Shown in pieces: positions 63,766 to 64,000 of a stretch of DNA of 64,000 bases. The stretch is from Euglena gracilis (lineage: Eukaryota; Euglenida; Euglenophyceae; Euglenales). Under the pieces are notes generated by a model, which made no database searches, was not told the DNA's origin, and saw only the letters and a list, made by a program, of their open reading frames with translations. Made by a program: the position numbers and the translations under genes. The stretch lies in NCBI GenBank assembly GCA_039621445.1, contig CP154956.1:37084444-37148443 (forward strand), written 5' to 3'. Position 1 is the stretch's first letter. Every line of letters begins with the position of its first letter.

Positions 63766-64000
63766 CCCCCCCCCCTAATAGAAGCGCGGGGCCGCTGCAT
63801 GCGCAGGGTCCAAATAAAAGCGCACACCCACCGTCGAAGGCGGCGGTCCGCTACAAGCGCACCCCCAGTTTGATGGGATTTCGAAAGGAAACCAACAAAA
63901 ATCGGACAGAAAGGGTCCAAATAGAAGCGCACCCCCCCCCACCATCAGAGGTGGCGGTCCACTGTAAGCGCACCCGCGCTTCTATTAAAAGGGGGGTTTA
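63766..64000. mobile_element. Inverted-repeat element (TAATAGAAGCGCGGG ends), cut by the window edge
   Basis: A C run plus CTAATAGAAGCGCGGG on the left is matched by CCGCGCTTCTATTA plus a G run on the right. The inside has three tandem-like copies of GGTCCAAATA(A/G)AAGCGCACCC and GGCGGTCC(G/A)CT. Confidence 0.5.

Overview
The window is eukaryotic nuclear DNA, almost certainly from a protist or alga I cannot name. The evidence is spliced genes with short GC-rich exons and phase-consistent GT-AG and GC-AG introns, a LAMTOR3-like gene, an SLC35E3-like carrier gene and a MATH-USP gene of the USP7 type. Intron and spacer DNA is full of long G or C homopolymers, microsatellites and small inverted-repeat elements. 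Every gene I can support is on the minus strand, so the window reads from right to left. There is no sign of prokaryotic organisation; the very long open frames are translated simple repeats.

Layout in window order. 1-8.0 kb: 5' part of a USP7-like ubiquitin protease gene (MATH domain, then the peptidase Cys box), running off the left edge. 8.8-13.6 kb: a complete ten-exon SLC35E3-like drug/metabolite-superfamily transporter gene. 13.7-19.7 kb: a 3-kb segment duplicated head to tail. 20.4-31.0 kb: a coiled-coil gene whose exons are separated by introns, one of them 5.6 kb of nearly pure simple repeat. 33.3-39.1 kb: exons of an unidentified protein, possibly the N-terminal part of the coiled-coil gene. 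39.9-43.4 kb: a complete five-exon LAMTOR3 (Ragulator MP1) gene. 45.2-52.0 kb: a gene of an uncharacterised conserved family with [15 protein letters not shown] and AFVDAC motifs. 52-57 kb: transposable elements. 60-62.8 kb: Ser/Pro-rich exons of an unidentified gene. The right edge is a repeat.

The main discovery is the relation between introns and transposons. Many short elements have terminal inverted repeats starting CAGG (one family starts CATAC) and exact or near-exact 8-bp target duplications, as in hAT elements. At least nine copies can be delimited in the sequence. Two of them coincide with introns: intron 3 of the SLC35E3-like gene and the last intron of the 45-kb gene. In both, the CAG of the element end is the last exon codon and the intron begins GC, giving a CAG|GC donor, while the acceptor AG lies in host sequence just beyond the target duplication. 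In the transporter, removal restores the uninterrupted coding sequence. These behave as introners (intron-generating transposons). GC-AG introns are correspondingly common here: about 6 of 22 supported introns.

The genes show no pathway relation to each other; they are ordinary cellular genes (deubiquitination, metabolite transport, lysosomal TORC1 signalling). Exon limits come from reading frames, splice dinucleotides and remembered family alignments, and have not been checked against transcripts.
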